Source of the DNA: JABWAJ01 sp038323375 | Lineage (GTDB): Bacteria; Bacteroidota; Bacteroidia; Chitinophagales; Saprospiraceae | NCBI GenBank assembly: GCA_038323375.1 | Contig: JBBQGV010000010.1 | Location: 27,053 to 91,052, forward strand | Direction of reading: 5' to 3' | Length of the DNA stretch: 64,000 nucleotides | Shown here: positions 32,557 through 41,120 of the stretch, piece by piece | Layout of the letters: every line of letters starts with the position of its first letter | Position numbering within the stretch: the first letter of the stretch is position 1 | Made by a program: the position numbers and the translations under genes | Notes under the pieces: generated by a model | The model's input: only the letters and a program-made list of their open reading frames with translations | Told to the model about the DNA's origin: nothing | Databases searched by the model: none

Positions 32557-35520
32557 TTGAAACAGGCATATAAAGCAGGTTTGGTTTTGCTGTCCGTTAT
32601 GCTCATAACGGCCTGCACCACACAGAAGCGCAAAGGCGAACTTTCCGGCCTCGGAAAATTGTACCACAATACGACTGCCCATTACAACGGTTATTTCAAT
32701 GCAAATGAGTTGGTGAATGGTAGCATGATCAGTCTGGCTGATCAACACCAGGATAACTACAACCAGTTGCTGGAAGTGTACCCTTACATTGCGGCAAGCA
32801 ACCCGCAAGCGGCGGCGGCCGACTTGGATCAGGCTGTGGAGAAAGTAGCCACCGTGGTCAGCCTGCACCGCTACAGCCAATGGACTGACGATTGCTATTT
32901 GCTGGTTGGAAAAGCGCAGTTCCTGAAAAAGGACTACGAATCGGCAGAATCTACCCTGCGCTACCTCCTGGATGAATACAGCCCGGATAAGCTGAAGAAA
33001 AAAAGTAAAAAAGTAAAAAAAGGCAGTTCCAGTTCTGCTTCCGCCTCAAAAAGCGGCAGCAAGGCTAAAAGCAACCCTAAAGAGGCAAAAAAAGAAAAAA
33101 TAAACAAGGTCAAAGAGCAGGCGAAAAAGCGCAAAGAAGCCAACCGCCAGGCGAAAAAGAATAAGAAGAAAAAGAGCAGCAGCTCAAAAGGCAAAAAAAC
33201 ACCGCCCAAAACCACGATAACCTCATCCGGGGAACCGAAGTCTAACACCCCGGTGGAGCCGGTCGCGCCGGTTTCCAAAGCGCCGGAACTGATTACACTG
33301 GCAGACGATACGCCCGCCGATGGCAACCCGGACAACTATTTCCTCAAGCACCGGCCAGCCTACCAGGAAGCACAACTTTGGCTGGCTAAAACTTATGTGG
33401 AGCGCGATAATTTCGACGGTGCCCAGCGTATCCTGAGCCAGTTGGAAAATGATCCGGAAACTTTCCAGGACGTTCGCGCGGAATTGGGCGGCGTTGGTGC
33501 CTACCTGCACATCAAGCGCAAGGCTTACGGCGTTGCAACCGGGTATCTGGGAAAAGCCATCGAATTGTCTTCCGACAAAGAAACTAAAGCGCGTTTCGCC
33601 TATATTCTTGGACAACTCTTCCAGCGACTGGGTAATGGAGAAGCGGCTTATGCGGCGTTCGAACGTTCGCTCAAGTACAGCACGGATTATGAAATGTCGT
33701 TCAGCAGCCGCCTGAATATGGCTCAGAATGCCTGGCTGAGTGGTAAAGGCAACGCTACTGACGCCCGGGCCAGCCTTGAAAAACTGCTGAAGGATCCCAA
33801 AAATGTCGATTACGTAGATCAGATCTATTACGCGCTTGCAGAAATTGATCTGAAAGAGGGCAAGCGCGAAGACGCCATCAAAAATTTGACCCTTTCTCTG
33901 AGTAGCAGCAGGAAAAACCGCGCCCAGAAAGCGGAGTCCTACCTGAAGCTGGCTAACCTGTACTATGAAGTAGAGGATTATGTGCCAGCGAAGGCTTATT
34001 TCGACAGTACCCTCCAGGTGATGGCTTCCACGGATGAACGCTACTCCAATGTGAGCAAACTGAGCAACAGCCTCACCGATATTGCTGCAAATATTCAAAT
34101 CATTCAGTTGCAGGACAGCCTTTTGCGCTTAGCTTCGATGACCGGGGCAGAAAAACGCGACCTGGCCAATAAACTTAGAAGAGAACAGGACGAAGCCCGC
34201 CGGAACGCTGCGGCTGCTGTATTTGCTCAGCAACCGGTGCAAGGCCCCCCTGGCTCAAAACAGGCCATCACCGGATCACCGCAACCCGCCCTGCAAAAGG
34301 AAAGCACCTTTTTTGCTTACGACGACCGATCGGCCAAACGCGGGAAACGCGATTTTGAAACCAAGTGGGGGCAGCGCAAATTAGAAGACAACTGGCGCCG
34401 CTCTAACCGCCGCATTTCTTCCGAATTTGTCGAGGAAGGCGCGCCCGTGGCAGAAACCATTTCCAATGCGCCGCTAACCGAGGAAGAAGTGGACAAACTG
34501 CTTGTAGGTATTCCCAAAACAGATGCGCAAAAAGGCGAAGCCAATTTGAAAATTCGCGAAGCCATGTTCAAACTGGGAACCCTCTACCGCGACCGGCTCC
34601 AGAATTATGAAAAAGCGGTGGCCGTACTGGAAGATCTTTGTGCCCGCTATCCAAACAGCAACTACGAATTGGATGCCTGGTATTACCTCTACCTGTGCTA
34701 CACCGACCTCAACAATGATGCTAAGGCCCGGCACTATCATGACAGGATTCTGGATCGGTACCCGACTACGAACTATGCCCGCATCCTGAAGGATCCTTCG
34801 TTTGCTTCAAAATACCTGAACGAAGAGCTTCAACTGAATTTGCAGTACGACGAAATTTACGGCAATTTTAGCAAAGGGCTGTTCGCGGATGTGTATAAGC
34901 GCAGTGAAAAAGCGTTAGCCGCGTTGATGGGCAAACACCCGCTGAAACCTAAATACGCCCTGCTGATGGCCATGTGCGCCGGTAATCTGAGGGGGAAAGA
35001 TGCGTATGTGGGGGAATTGCAAAAGGTGATTGCCACATACCCGGATACCGACGAGCAACGGCGCGCTAAAGAAATTTTGCGCTTGCTGGGCGCATCCGGC
35101 GGTGCCAAACTGCCGGGTGGCGCTAATGACATTGCCTTAGTCGCTTCCAAATACAAGGAAGAAGACAAAGAACCACACTACATCCTCATTGTGTTCAAAG
35201 ACGCCAATGTGAGTATGGAGAGCAACAAAACGAAAGTGTCAGACTACAACCAGGAGTTCCACAAATTAGATAAGTTGCGCATCTCCAACATGTTCCTCGG
35301 GAAGGAGAAAAATATCCCCGTGCTCGTTATGCGCCGCTTCAACAACAAGGAGGATGCCATGAAGTATTACAACGGCGTAAAACTGAACGCCGATAAGTTT
35401 ATACCGACTGCTACGGCATTTGAAGTGTTGGCTGTTGGACAGAACAACTACCGGCAATTGCTCACGGAAGAAAACCTGGATGTCTACAAAGCGTTTTTTG
35501 AAGAGGTGTATTTGAAGTAG
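32557..35520 (+). CDS. sprE: Type IX secretion/gliding lipoprotein SprE (PorW), TPR repeats
   Basis: 987 residues. The start must be TTG 32557, since a TAA lies in frame 12 nt upstream and the signal peptide begins at once (KQAYKAGLVLLSVMLITACT, lipobox LITAC). 'GKLYHNTTAHYNGYFNANEL' is the family signature. A Lys/Ser-rich low-complexity insert (about 145-225) separates the first TPR from the rest; many TPR-like units follow. The C-terminus ('EDKEPHYILIVFKD', 'NQEFHKLDKLRISNMFLG') is the conserved SprE/PorW end. This outer-membrane lipoprotein is required for T9SS secretion and gliding, linking PorT-like parts with the motor. It acts with PorT (126) on cargo such as 19291 and 43133. Confidence 0.9.
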   Translation: MKQAYKAGLVLLSVMLITACTTQKRKGELSGLGKLYHNTTAHYNGYFNANELVNGSMISLADQHQDNYNQLLEVYPYIAASNPQAAAADLDQAVEKVATVVSLHRYSQWTDDCYLLVGKAQFLKKDYESAESTLRYLLDEYSPDKLKKKSKKVKKGSSSSASASKSGSKAKSNPKEAKKEKINKVKEQAKKRKEANRQAKKNKKKKSSSSKGKKTPPKTTITSSGEPKSNTPVEPVAPVSKAPELITLADDTPADGNPDNYFLKHRPAYQEAQLWLAKTYVERDNFDGAQRILSQLENDPETFQDVRAELGGVGAYLHIKRKAYGVATGYLGKAIELSSDKETKARFAYILGQLFQRLGNGEAAYAAFERSLKYSTDYEMSFSSRLNMAQNAWLSGKGNATDARASLEKLLKDPKNVDYVDQIYYALAEIDLKEGKREDAIKNLTLSLSSSRKNRAQKAESYLKLANLYYEVEDYVPAKAYFDSTLQVMASTDERYSNVSKLSNSLTDIAANIQIIQLQDSLLRLASMTGAEKRDLANKLRREQDEARRNAAAAVFAQQPVQGPPGSKQAITGSPQPALQKESTFFAYDDRSAKRGKRDFETKWGQRKLEDNWRRSNRRISSEFVEEGAPVAETISNAPLTEEEVDKLLVGIPKTDAQKGEANLKIREAMFKLGTLYRDRLQNYEKAVAVLEDLCARYPNSNYELDAWYYLYLCYTDLNNDAKARHYHDRILDRYPTTNYARILKDPSFASKYLNEELQLNLQYDEIYGNFSKGLFADVYKRSEKALAALMGKHPLKPKYALLMAMCAGNLRGKDAYVGELQKVIATYPDTDEQRRAKEILRLLGASGGAKLPGGANDIALVASKYKEEDKEPHYILIVFKDANVSMESNKTKVSDYNQEFHKLDKLRISNMFLGKEKNIPVLVMRRFNNKEDAMKYYNGVKLNADKFIPTATAFEVLAVGQNNYRQLLTEENLDVYKAFFEEVYLK

Positions 35521-35530
35521 CGGAAAGTAT

Positions 35531-36289
35531 TCAGACTTCAATAACCGCCGAAGGGTTAAACAATTGGTATTCGTTCTTCATGATGTAGCCCAACTGGTTG
35601 GTGAGCAGGGTTGTGTCGCCAATTTTAAAGGGCGGAATATTGCTGTGATGGTGGCCGTAAATCCAGTAAGCGGCTTGGCTGCTTTCGATAAAATCGTACA
35701 ACTCCGTCGCAAAACCGCTGTTGATCCGGCTATTTCGGTATTGTTCCGGGTAGTGCATCAGCGTCGGCACGTGGTGGGTCACGATGATGCGTTGCAGGTC
35801 TGATGGTTTTGACAGGGCATCTTTAATAAACTCAAAATCAGCTTGGTGCAGGGCGTTAAAATCGGTGGCCGTAAAAGGCCGTTTACCGTTTCTGATCACC
35901 GCAAAATCGCTCATATTTTGCTGCACGATCCATTCGTATTGGGGTGGGATATGGCTCCATAAGGTACTCAAAATCAGCTCCACGTTTTTGTAGACCACGA
36001 TTTGGTTGTTCACCAAAAACACATTTTTTCTTATTTTTTTAAACAAGGGCATTTTTACGCTGGCTACATCCCAATAGTAATACTCGTGGTTGCCGGGAAT
36101 CCAGTAAACCGCTTCAAAGTTTTTGGAGAGGTAGTCAAAAAAATCGTCCTGTTCCTCGATCAGCTTGAACATAGTGATGTCGCCGGCGAGCAAGAGGATT
36201 TCGCCGGTTGGTTGAATGGGCGTGTACTCCAGGAATTTTTTATTTTCCCGAAATTCAAGGTGCAGGTCGGAGCAGTATTGGATTTTCAT
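35531..36289 (-). CDS. Metallophosphoesterase (calcineurin-like)
   Basis: 252 residues. 'MKIQYCSDLHLEF' supplies the first D-x-H, 'ILLLAGDITMF' the bridging aspartate, 'VYWIPGNHEYYYWDV' the GNHE motif, 'IIVTHHVPT' and 'YWIYGHHHSN' the final histidines; the two-metal site is complete. It is a cytoplasmic phosphoesterase of unknown substrate. The start overlaps the stop of a 50-codon upstream ORF by four bases (ATGA), so the two are probably translated together. Confidence 0.88.
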   Translation of the reverse strand: MKIQYCSDLHLEFRENKKFLEYTPIQPTGEILLLAGDITMFKLIEEQDDFFDYLSKNFEAVYWIPGNHEYYYWDVASVKMPLFKKIRKNVFLVNNQIVVYKNVELILSTLWSHIPPQYEWIVQQNMSDFAVIRNGKRPFTATDFNALHQADFEFIKDALSKPSDLQRIIVTHHVPTLMHYPEQYRNSRINSGFATELYDFIESSQAAYWIYGHHHSNIPPFKIGDTTLLTNQLGYIMKNEYQLFNPSAVIEV

Positions 36290-36438
36290 TCTTCAATCTC
36301 CTCCACCGAAAAATACACCTTCTTCCCCTTCTCCCGCCCAATGCGCACCATCTCATCCGCGCCTTGCGAAGGCTCGCCGATGCGCAACACAGCGTCTACT
36401 TTATCCAGCAACCGGATTTCTTCCACATCAACAATCAT
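36286..36438 (-). CDS. Small DUF4406-like protein, coupled to the phosphoesterase
   Basis: 50 residues from ATG 36438. 'DVEEIRLLDKVDAVLRIGEP', 'SQGADEMVRIGREKGKKVYF' and the end 'SVEEIEE' resemble the second half of DUF4406/nucleoside 2-deoxyribosyltransferase-like proteins ('DAxLRxxGxSxGADxEVxxA'). The N-terminal half of that fold is missing; an in-frame TGA lies 9 nt upstream of the ATG. The stop overlaps the phosphoesterase start (ATGA). It may be a truncated relic kept by translational coupling, or a genuine mini-protein. Confidence 0.55.
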   Translation of the reverse strand: MIVDVEEIRLLDKVDAVLRIGEPSQGADEMVRIGREKGKKVYFSVEEIEE

Positions 36439-36455
36439 GCTTAATCAATTTTCAA

Positions 36456-37223
36456 TTAATTCCCCCTCCGGGAGTTAGGAGGCTGCAAATACATCCGGTA
36501 CTTCGCCACCCCCATCCGCTGAAAGAAATGCCGAACTGACACCCGCAGCACGCCAAAACCATAGCGAATGCTGCGCGGCAGGTTGATGGAAGACGCCTCA
36601 TCGAAATATTTCGTAGGGCAGGTCACCTCCGCGATGGCAAAACCAGCGTAGATAATCTGGGAAAGCATTTCGTTGTCGAAAACAAAATCGTCGGAATTCT
36701 GATTGAAATTGATGCCTTCCAGCACTTCGCGGCTAAAAGCGCGGTAGCCGGTGTGGTATTCCGAAAGTTTATAATTGACCAACAGGTTTTGGGTCAGGGT
36801 GAGGAAGCGGTTGGCGATGTATTTGTAGAGCGGCATACCGCCCTGCAGCGCGCCTTTGCCTAAGATGCGGGAACCCAGCACCACCGGGTAAAGCTCATCG
36901 CCGATGATGTTCACCATGGCAGGGATGAGCTTGGGCGTGTACTGATAATCGGGGTGCAACATGATGACGATGTCGCCGCCCAGTTCCAGCGCTTTGTTGT
37001 ACAGCGATTTCTGGTTGCCGCCGTAGCCTTTGTTTTGTTCGTGTACGATGATGTGCCTGATGCCGATCTGCGCGGCTACCGTCAGGGTATGGTCGCGACT
37101 GGCGTCGTCGCACAGGATCACCTCATCCACCAGATCGAACGGGATTTCGCGGTAGGTCTGCTCTAAGGTCAAGGCTGCATTGTAAGCAGGCAATACCACA
37201 ATCACTTTTTTGCCTTTGTACAT
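36456..37223 (-). CDS. Family 2 glycosyltransferase (dolichol-phosphate mannosyltransferase-like)
   Basis: 255 residues. 'KKVIVVLPAYNAALTLEQTY' opens the GT-A fold, 'DEVILCDDASRDHT' provides the nucleotide-sugar DD motif, 'NKGYGGNQKSLYNKALE', 'VIMLHPDYQYTPKLIPAM' the DxD-like metal site (here HPDYQ) and 'EYHTGYRAFSREVLEGI' the acceptor region. The pattern is that of polyprenyl-phosphate sugar transferases without added membrane helices. A role in cell-envelope glycan or glycolipid synthesis is inferred. Not part of an obvious polysaccharide cluster. The broken ABC exporter lies upstream on the same strand. Confidence 0.85.
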   Translation of the reverse strand: MYKGKKVIVVLPAYNAALTLEQTYREIPFDLVDEVILCDDASRDHTLTVAAQIGIRHIIVHEQNKGYGGNQKSLYNKALELGGDIVIMLHPDYQYTPKLIPAMVNIIGDELYPVVLGSRILGKGALQGGMPLYKYIANRFLTLTQNLLVNYKLSEYHTGYRAFSREVLEGINFNQNSDDFVFDNEMLSQIIYAGFAIAEVTCPTKYFDEASSINLPRSIRYGFGVLRVSVRHFFQRMGVAKYRMYLQPPNSRRGN

Positions 37224-37310
37224 GGACTACTTTTTTTTCCAAGAAGGCGCAAAGATAACATCATCTTTATATTCTGACAACGAGATGCCCGATTGCCCGC
37301 TTATTTGTAG

Positions 37311-38526
37311 TCAGGGTGCCAAAAAATCACACCCCTGTTCCATCCCTTCTTCCTGGTGCCGCCACAACTCCTGAAAAACCAGACTGTATTGCCGCAGTTC
37401 CTCAAAAGTGCCTTCTTCCACGATATGGCCGTTTTCCATCACGTACACATAGTCGAATCGGGACAGCAGGTGCAGGCGGTGCAGGGAAGACACAATCACC
37501 TTGTCGGAAAAAGCCTCGAACAGTTTTTCGTAAATTTTGGCTTCCGTTTTGGGCGGTTTTGACATCCGTATCATAGCGAACAATTTGGTTGTATTGCCAG
37601 GCAATGTCGTGGAAAACGCTGGTGAAGCGCTCCACATAAGTCATCAGAATGACCAACCCGCCGATCAGAAAAGTTTGTCCGGGCACCCAGGTTTGGTAAA
37701 TGTACCCCACCAAAATGACGCCGTACATGATTGCTACGAACATGTCCACCGTGAACCATTTCCACTCATTGACTAAGATTTTTCGCCGGAAAGGTGGAAA
37801 AATATCGGCAACCCTACCCATCAGGCCGCTTTCCATGCGCTTTTCTAACCGCAGGGTAATGACCGTGATGATGTTGGAAAGGCTGTCGAACAAAGTGGAA
37901 GATACCACGTGCTGCTTTTCATTGACTTCCTTTTGCGCAGCAATAAAAGGTTTGTCGAATTTAAAAATGATGAACACGATAAAGAACCCGATCAGCACAG
38001 CGACGGATCCAAATATGGGCGAAAAATAAATCATGGCCGCAAAGGAAAAAATAAATTTGGCGAAGGCCTGAACGTACATAAAGCCGGTTTCGAAAAACTC
38101 CTTCAGCGCTTCATAAGCCATGCGAATGCGGTTGATGGTGGCACCGCTGTGGTGATCCTGGTGCCAGCGAACCGGGAGGTGCAGCGCTTTGTGGTAGAGT
38201 TCCTGCAAAAAATTGCGGCTGAGGTGGAAAGCGAGTTTGCGCTCCATGATGCGCGCAATGCCGTGAAAAATCCATTCAACGAGATGGATGGCCAAATAAG
38301 CGCCTACATACATCCAGGCGAAGCGCAACACTTCAACGCCTTGTTTTTGCAATTCATTGATGAATAAACCCCAAATGATGGGCTTCAGCGCCGAAACTAA
38401 GTTGCTGATGATGAACATGCTGTAAATCAACAGGTAGCGCTTTTGCCTGTCGCGTGCGTAGATCCAGGCGGTTCGCAACAAGGAAAAATAGGGGTTGCGG
38501 AACAACGATCGTTGGATGGGCTGCAT
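37311..38526 (-). pseudogene. ABC exporter with most of its nucleotide-binding domain deleted
   Basis: From ATG 38526 a type I exporter transmembrane domain of about 320 residues is intact (ARDRQKRYLLIYSMFIISNL; HRWHQDHHSGAT-type loop 'PVRWHQDHHSGATINRIR'). Right after 'YNQIVRYDTDVKTA' near 37560 the frame changes and what follows in the other frame is the very end of an ATPase domain: 'TEAKIYEKLFEAFSDKVIVS', the H-loop 'SSLHRLHLLSRFDYVYVMEN' and 'GHIVEEGTFEEL'. Walker A, Q-loop, signature and Walker B are absent, so roughly 150 codons were lost, with a frameshift at the joint. A functional exporter cannot be made. Confidence 0.88.
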
Positions 38527-38635
38527 GGGACGTCGGGTTTTTAAGATTGGTGTATTTGGAAAGGAATAAAACCGCTCCGAAGGGGATTCAGTTCCACCGA
38601 AAAGCTGTTTAAATTGTTATATTTTTTTCCACTTG

Positions 38636-38651
38636 AGTGACGCAGATCACT
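38636..38651. promoter_or_regulatory. Crp/Fnr-type palindrome upstream of the persulfide dioxygenase gene
   Basis: AGTGA-N6-TCACT is a perfect inverted repeat with the spacing of Crp/Fnr operators (TGTGA-N6-TCACA type). It lies 75 bp upstream of the ATG at 38726, and a Crp/Fnr regulator is encoded just beyond that gene (40246-40920). Binding by that regulator is inference. Confidence 0.5.
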
Positions 38652-38725
38652 GACCGGTATTCCCATACCCCGCAACTTTGTGCCGGCTTAAGATTATTCC
38701 TTTAACCAATAAAATCATACCTTTC

Positions 38726-40156
38726 ATGTACATCGAACAAATCTATACCGGTTGTCTGGCGCAAGGCGCTTATTACATCGAAAGCAACGGCGAAGCAGCT
38801 ATTGTTGACCCGCTTCGCGAAGTGCAGCCGTATATTGACCGCGCCACTAAAAACGGGGCTAAAATCAAATACGTACTGGAAACCCACTTCCACGCAGATT
38901 TTGTCTCCGGCCACCTCGATTTGGCCAAAAAAGCTGGCTCCACCATCGTCTACGGCCCCACCGCAGAGCCTGGCTTTGAAGCGCACGTTGCCAAAGATGA
39001 CGAATTGCTGAAAGTCGGCAATGTGACCATTCAGGTGTTGCATACGCCCGGTCACACCATGGAAAGCAGCTGCTTTTTGTTGAAAGACGAATCTGGAAAA
39101 GATGTTGCTGTTTTCACTGGCGACACGCTGTTCATCGGCGATGTTGGGCGTCCTGACCTGGCACAAAAAGCGGGCGTTCTGACGCTGGAGGACCTCGCCA
39201 GCCATCTTTACGACAGCCTGCGCAACAAATTGATGCCCCTTTCCGACGAGGTCATCGTCTATCCCGGCCATGGCGCGGGTTCTGCCTGCGGCAAAAACAT
39301 GTCGAAGGAAACGACGTCTACTATCGGCGCACAAAAAGCCGTCAATTACGCGCTGCGCGACAATATGACCAAAGCGGAATTCATCAAAGAAGTCACCGAA
39401 GGCCTCACCACGCCGCCGAAGTATTTCCCGATGAACGTAAAAATGAACAAACAGGGCTACGAAAGCTTCGACACCGTGATGGAACGTGCCGCGCAGGCGC
39501 TTTCTCCAGCAGGTTTTGAAGAAGCGGTCAACGCCACCGAAGCTTTAGTGCTCGATGTGCGCCCGGCACAGGAGTTCGCAAAAGGCTTTATCCCCAATGC
39601 GATCAACATCAGTCTGGATGGCCAGTTTGCTCCTTGGGTGGGCGCGCTGGTCATGGATGTGCAGCAACCCATTGCGTTGGTAACACCGGTGGGCAAAGAA
39701 GAGGAAACCATTACCAGGCTTTCCCGGGTAGGGTTCGACAACATTGTCGGGTACCTCAAAGGCGGCATAGAAGCGTGGATGGATGCAGTGCACGAAGTGG
39801 ATCAGGTTCCCTCCATCACCCCTGCTGAATATGCAGAAGAGACCAAAAACGCAGCCAATCCCAACCTCGTGGATGTGCGCAGAACAAGCGAATACGAAGC
39901 CGAGCACGTAAAAGACGTGAAAAACTATCCTTTAGACTACATTAATGACTTCATCGGCGAGTTGGACCGCAACAAAACGTACTACCTGTATTGTGCAACT
40001 GGCAATCGTTCGATGGTTGCAGCGTCCATCCTCAAAGCGCGCGGGTTTCAGCACGTGGTGGACATCAAAGGCGGCATCAAAGCGATGCAGGAAAGTGGGT
40101 TGTTTGAATTGACCAACTACGTTTTCCCGAGTACATTGAATGAAACGGTGGCTTGA
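38726..40156 (+). CDS. MBL-fold persulfide dioxygenase-like protein with two rhodanese domains
   Basis: 476 residues from ATG 38726. The N-terminal metallo-beta-lactamase domain has 'YVLETHFHADFVSGHLDLAK' (THFHAD motif, about 52-60), 'VLHTPGHTMESSCFL' and 'VFTGDTLFIGDVGRPDLAQ', the ETHE1/CstB-like pattern of iron-dependent sulfur dioxygenases. Two rhodanese modules follow (about 265-360 and 370-470); only the second has the catalytic cysteine ('YLYCATGNRS'), the first has 'LVTPVGKEEE' instead. The enzyme probably oxidises persulfides in sulfide detoxification. A Crp/Fnr gene lies convergently downstream and a Crp/Fnr-type palindrome upstream. Confidence 0.9.
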   Translation: MYIEQIYTGCLAQGAYYIESNGEAAIVDPLREVQPYIDRATKNGAKIKYVLETHFHADFVSGHLDLAKKAGSTIVYGPTAEPGFEAHVAKDDELLKVGNVTIQVLHTPGHTMESSCFLLKDESGKDVAVFTGDTLFIGDVGRPDLAQKAGVLTLEDLASHLYDSLRNKLMPLSDEVIVYPGHGAGSACGKNMSKETTSTIGAQKAVNYALRDNMTKAEFIKEVTEGLTTPPKYFPMNVKMNKQGYESFDTVMERAAQALSPAGFEEAVNATEALVLDVRPAQEFAKGFIPNAINISLDGQFAPWVGALVMDVQQPIALVTPVGKEEETITRLSRVGFDNIVGYLKGGIEAWMDAVHEVDQVPSITPAEYAEETKNAANPNLVDVRRTSEYEAEHVKDVKNYPLDYINDFIGELDRNKTYYLYCATGNRSMVAASILKARGFQHVVDIKGGIKAMQESGLFELTNYVFPSTLNETVA

Positions 40157-40165
40157 GGGTGAAGG

Positions 40166-40245
40166 TCAAGTTTGCAAAGGGAAAGTTTGCAAGTTTGCTC
40201 ACTTGCCTATTTGCCCTTTGCAAGTTTGCAAGTTTGCAAATTTGA
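40166..40245. repeat. Short CAAGTTTG repeats between convergent genes
   Basis: Multiple copies of CAAGTTTGC or GCAAATTTG in both orientations fill the gap between the convergent dioxygenase and Crp/Fnr genes. A similar run of GGCAAATTGGC-type repeats lies at 63594-63678. The inverted copies (AAGTTTGC ... GCAAACTT-like) may serve as a bidirectional end of transcription. Confidence 0.5.
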
Positions 40246-40920
40246 CTACTCGCTCACTTGCTTCTTCTTCACTCGAATCATATTCCGCCCCAACTGCACC
40301 AATCCTTGTTTTTCCATTTGTTTCAACAACCTGGAAATGGCTTCCCGCGAGGCGTTCAGGTCGGTGGCAATTTCCTGGTGCGTGACACCGATGACGTCTG
40401 TTCCTTTCGTTTCGACTTTTGTTTGCAGGTATTTCAGCAGGCGTTCGTCCATTTTTTGAAAAACTAAGCTGTCAATCGTTTTAATCAACTCCAGCATCCG
40501 GTTGTCGTAAGACAGCATAACGAAATTTTTCCAGGTGGGATAGCGGTTCATCCACTCGTCAATATATTTTAGCGGGATGCCGAGCACTAAGGTATCTTCT
40601 TCTGCTTCGGTGCGGATTTCGCTTTTTTTATTCAACATACAGCAGGTAAACGACATGGTGCAGGATTCCCCTGCCTTGATGTAATACAGCAAGATTTCAG
40701 TGCCATCGTTCCCTTCCCGTGTCACTTTGATGCTGCCTTCCAAAATGAGGGGCACAAACCGCACATAACTGCCGTAGTCCATCATGACCTCGCCTTCTTC
40801 AAAGCGCAGGGCTTTACCGACTGTCAGAATCTCTTCTTTCAGGTTCATTTCGCCCAATTGCGGGTAATTGACTTGCACCAGCCGGGCGAGTTCTTCCTGC
40901 GGTATTTGAACTTCGTTCAT
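40246..40920 (-). CDS. Crp/Fnr family transcriptional regulator
   Basis: 224 residues from ATG 40920 (MNEVQIPQEELARLVQVNYP); longer in-frame starts would reach into the divergent GH3 promoter. The cNMP-binding-like barrel contains 'FEEGEVMMDYGSYVRFVPLI' and 'GTEILLYYIKAGESCTMSFT'; the cysteines in 'ESCTMSFTCCML' could sense redox or bind a cofactor. The helix-turn-helix is 'TDVIGVTHQEIATDLNASRE' plus 'AISRLLKQMEKQGLV' (about 170-205). Position next to the persulfide dioxygenase gene suggests it controls sulfur detoxification, as in other Bacteroidota (inference). Confidence 0.88.
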   Translation of the reverse strand: MNEVQIPQEELARLVQVNYPQLGEMNLKEEILTVGKALRFEEGEVMMDYGSYVRFVPLILEGSIKVTREGNDGTEILLYYIKAGESCTMSFTCCMLNKKSEIRTEAEEDTLVLGIPLKYIDEWMNRYPTWKNFVMLSYDNRMLELIKTIDSLVFQKMDERLLKYLQTKVETKGTDVIGVTHQEIATDLNASREAISRLLKQMEKQGLVQLGRNMIRVKKKQVSE

Positions 40921-41071
40921 TTCAGTTAAAAAGATTAGGTTAACCCATTTTTCATGGGAAATATCCAGGAAAGTACACCTTTTTGCACGGTCTGGTTGCC
41001 TCCGGAGGAATAATTTTCCCGATCTGCAGTGGGAAAACGCCTTTACCGGGTTCAAAACAAGAACAGTCAAT

Positions 41072-41079
41072 TAAATTTG
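41072..41079 (+). promoter_or_regulatory. Probable -7 box of the GH3 gene
   Basis: TAAATTTG matches TAnnTTTG and ends 41 bp upstream of ATG 41121. The -33 region (TTCAAAAC) is poor. Confidence 0.45.
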
Positions 41080-41120
41080 TACCAAAATCAATACGGATTG
41101 TCTTAATCAAAAATCAACCA

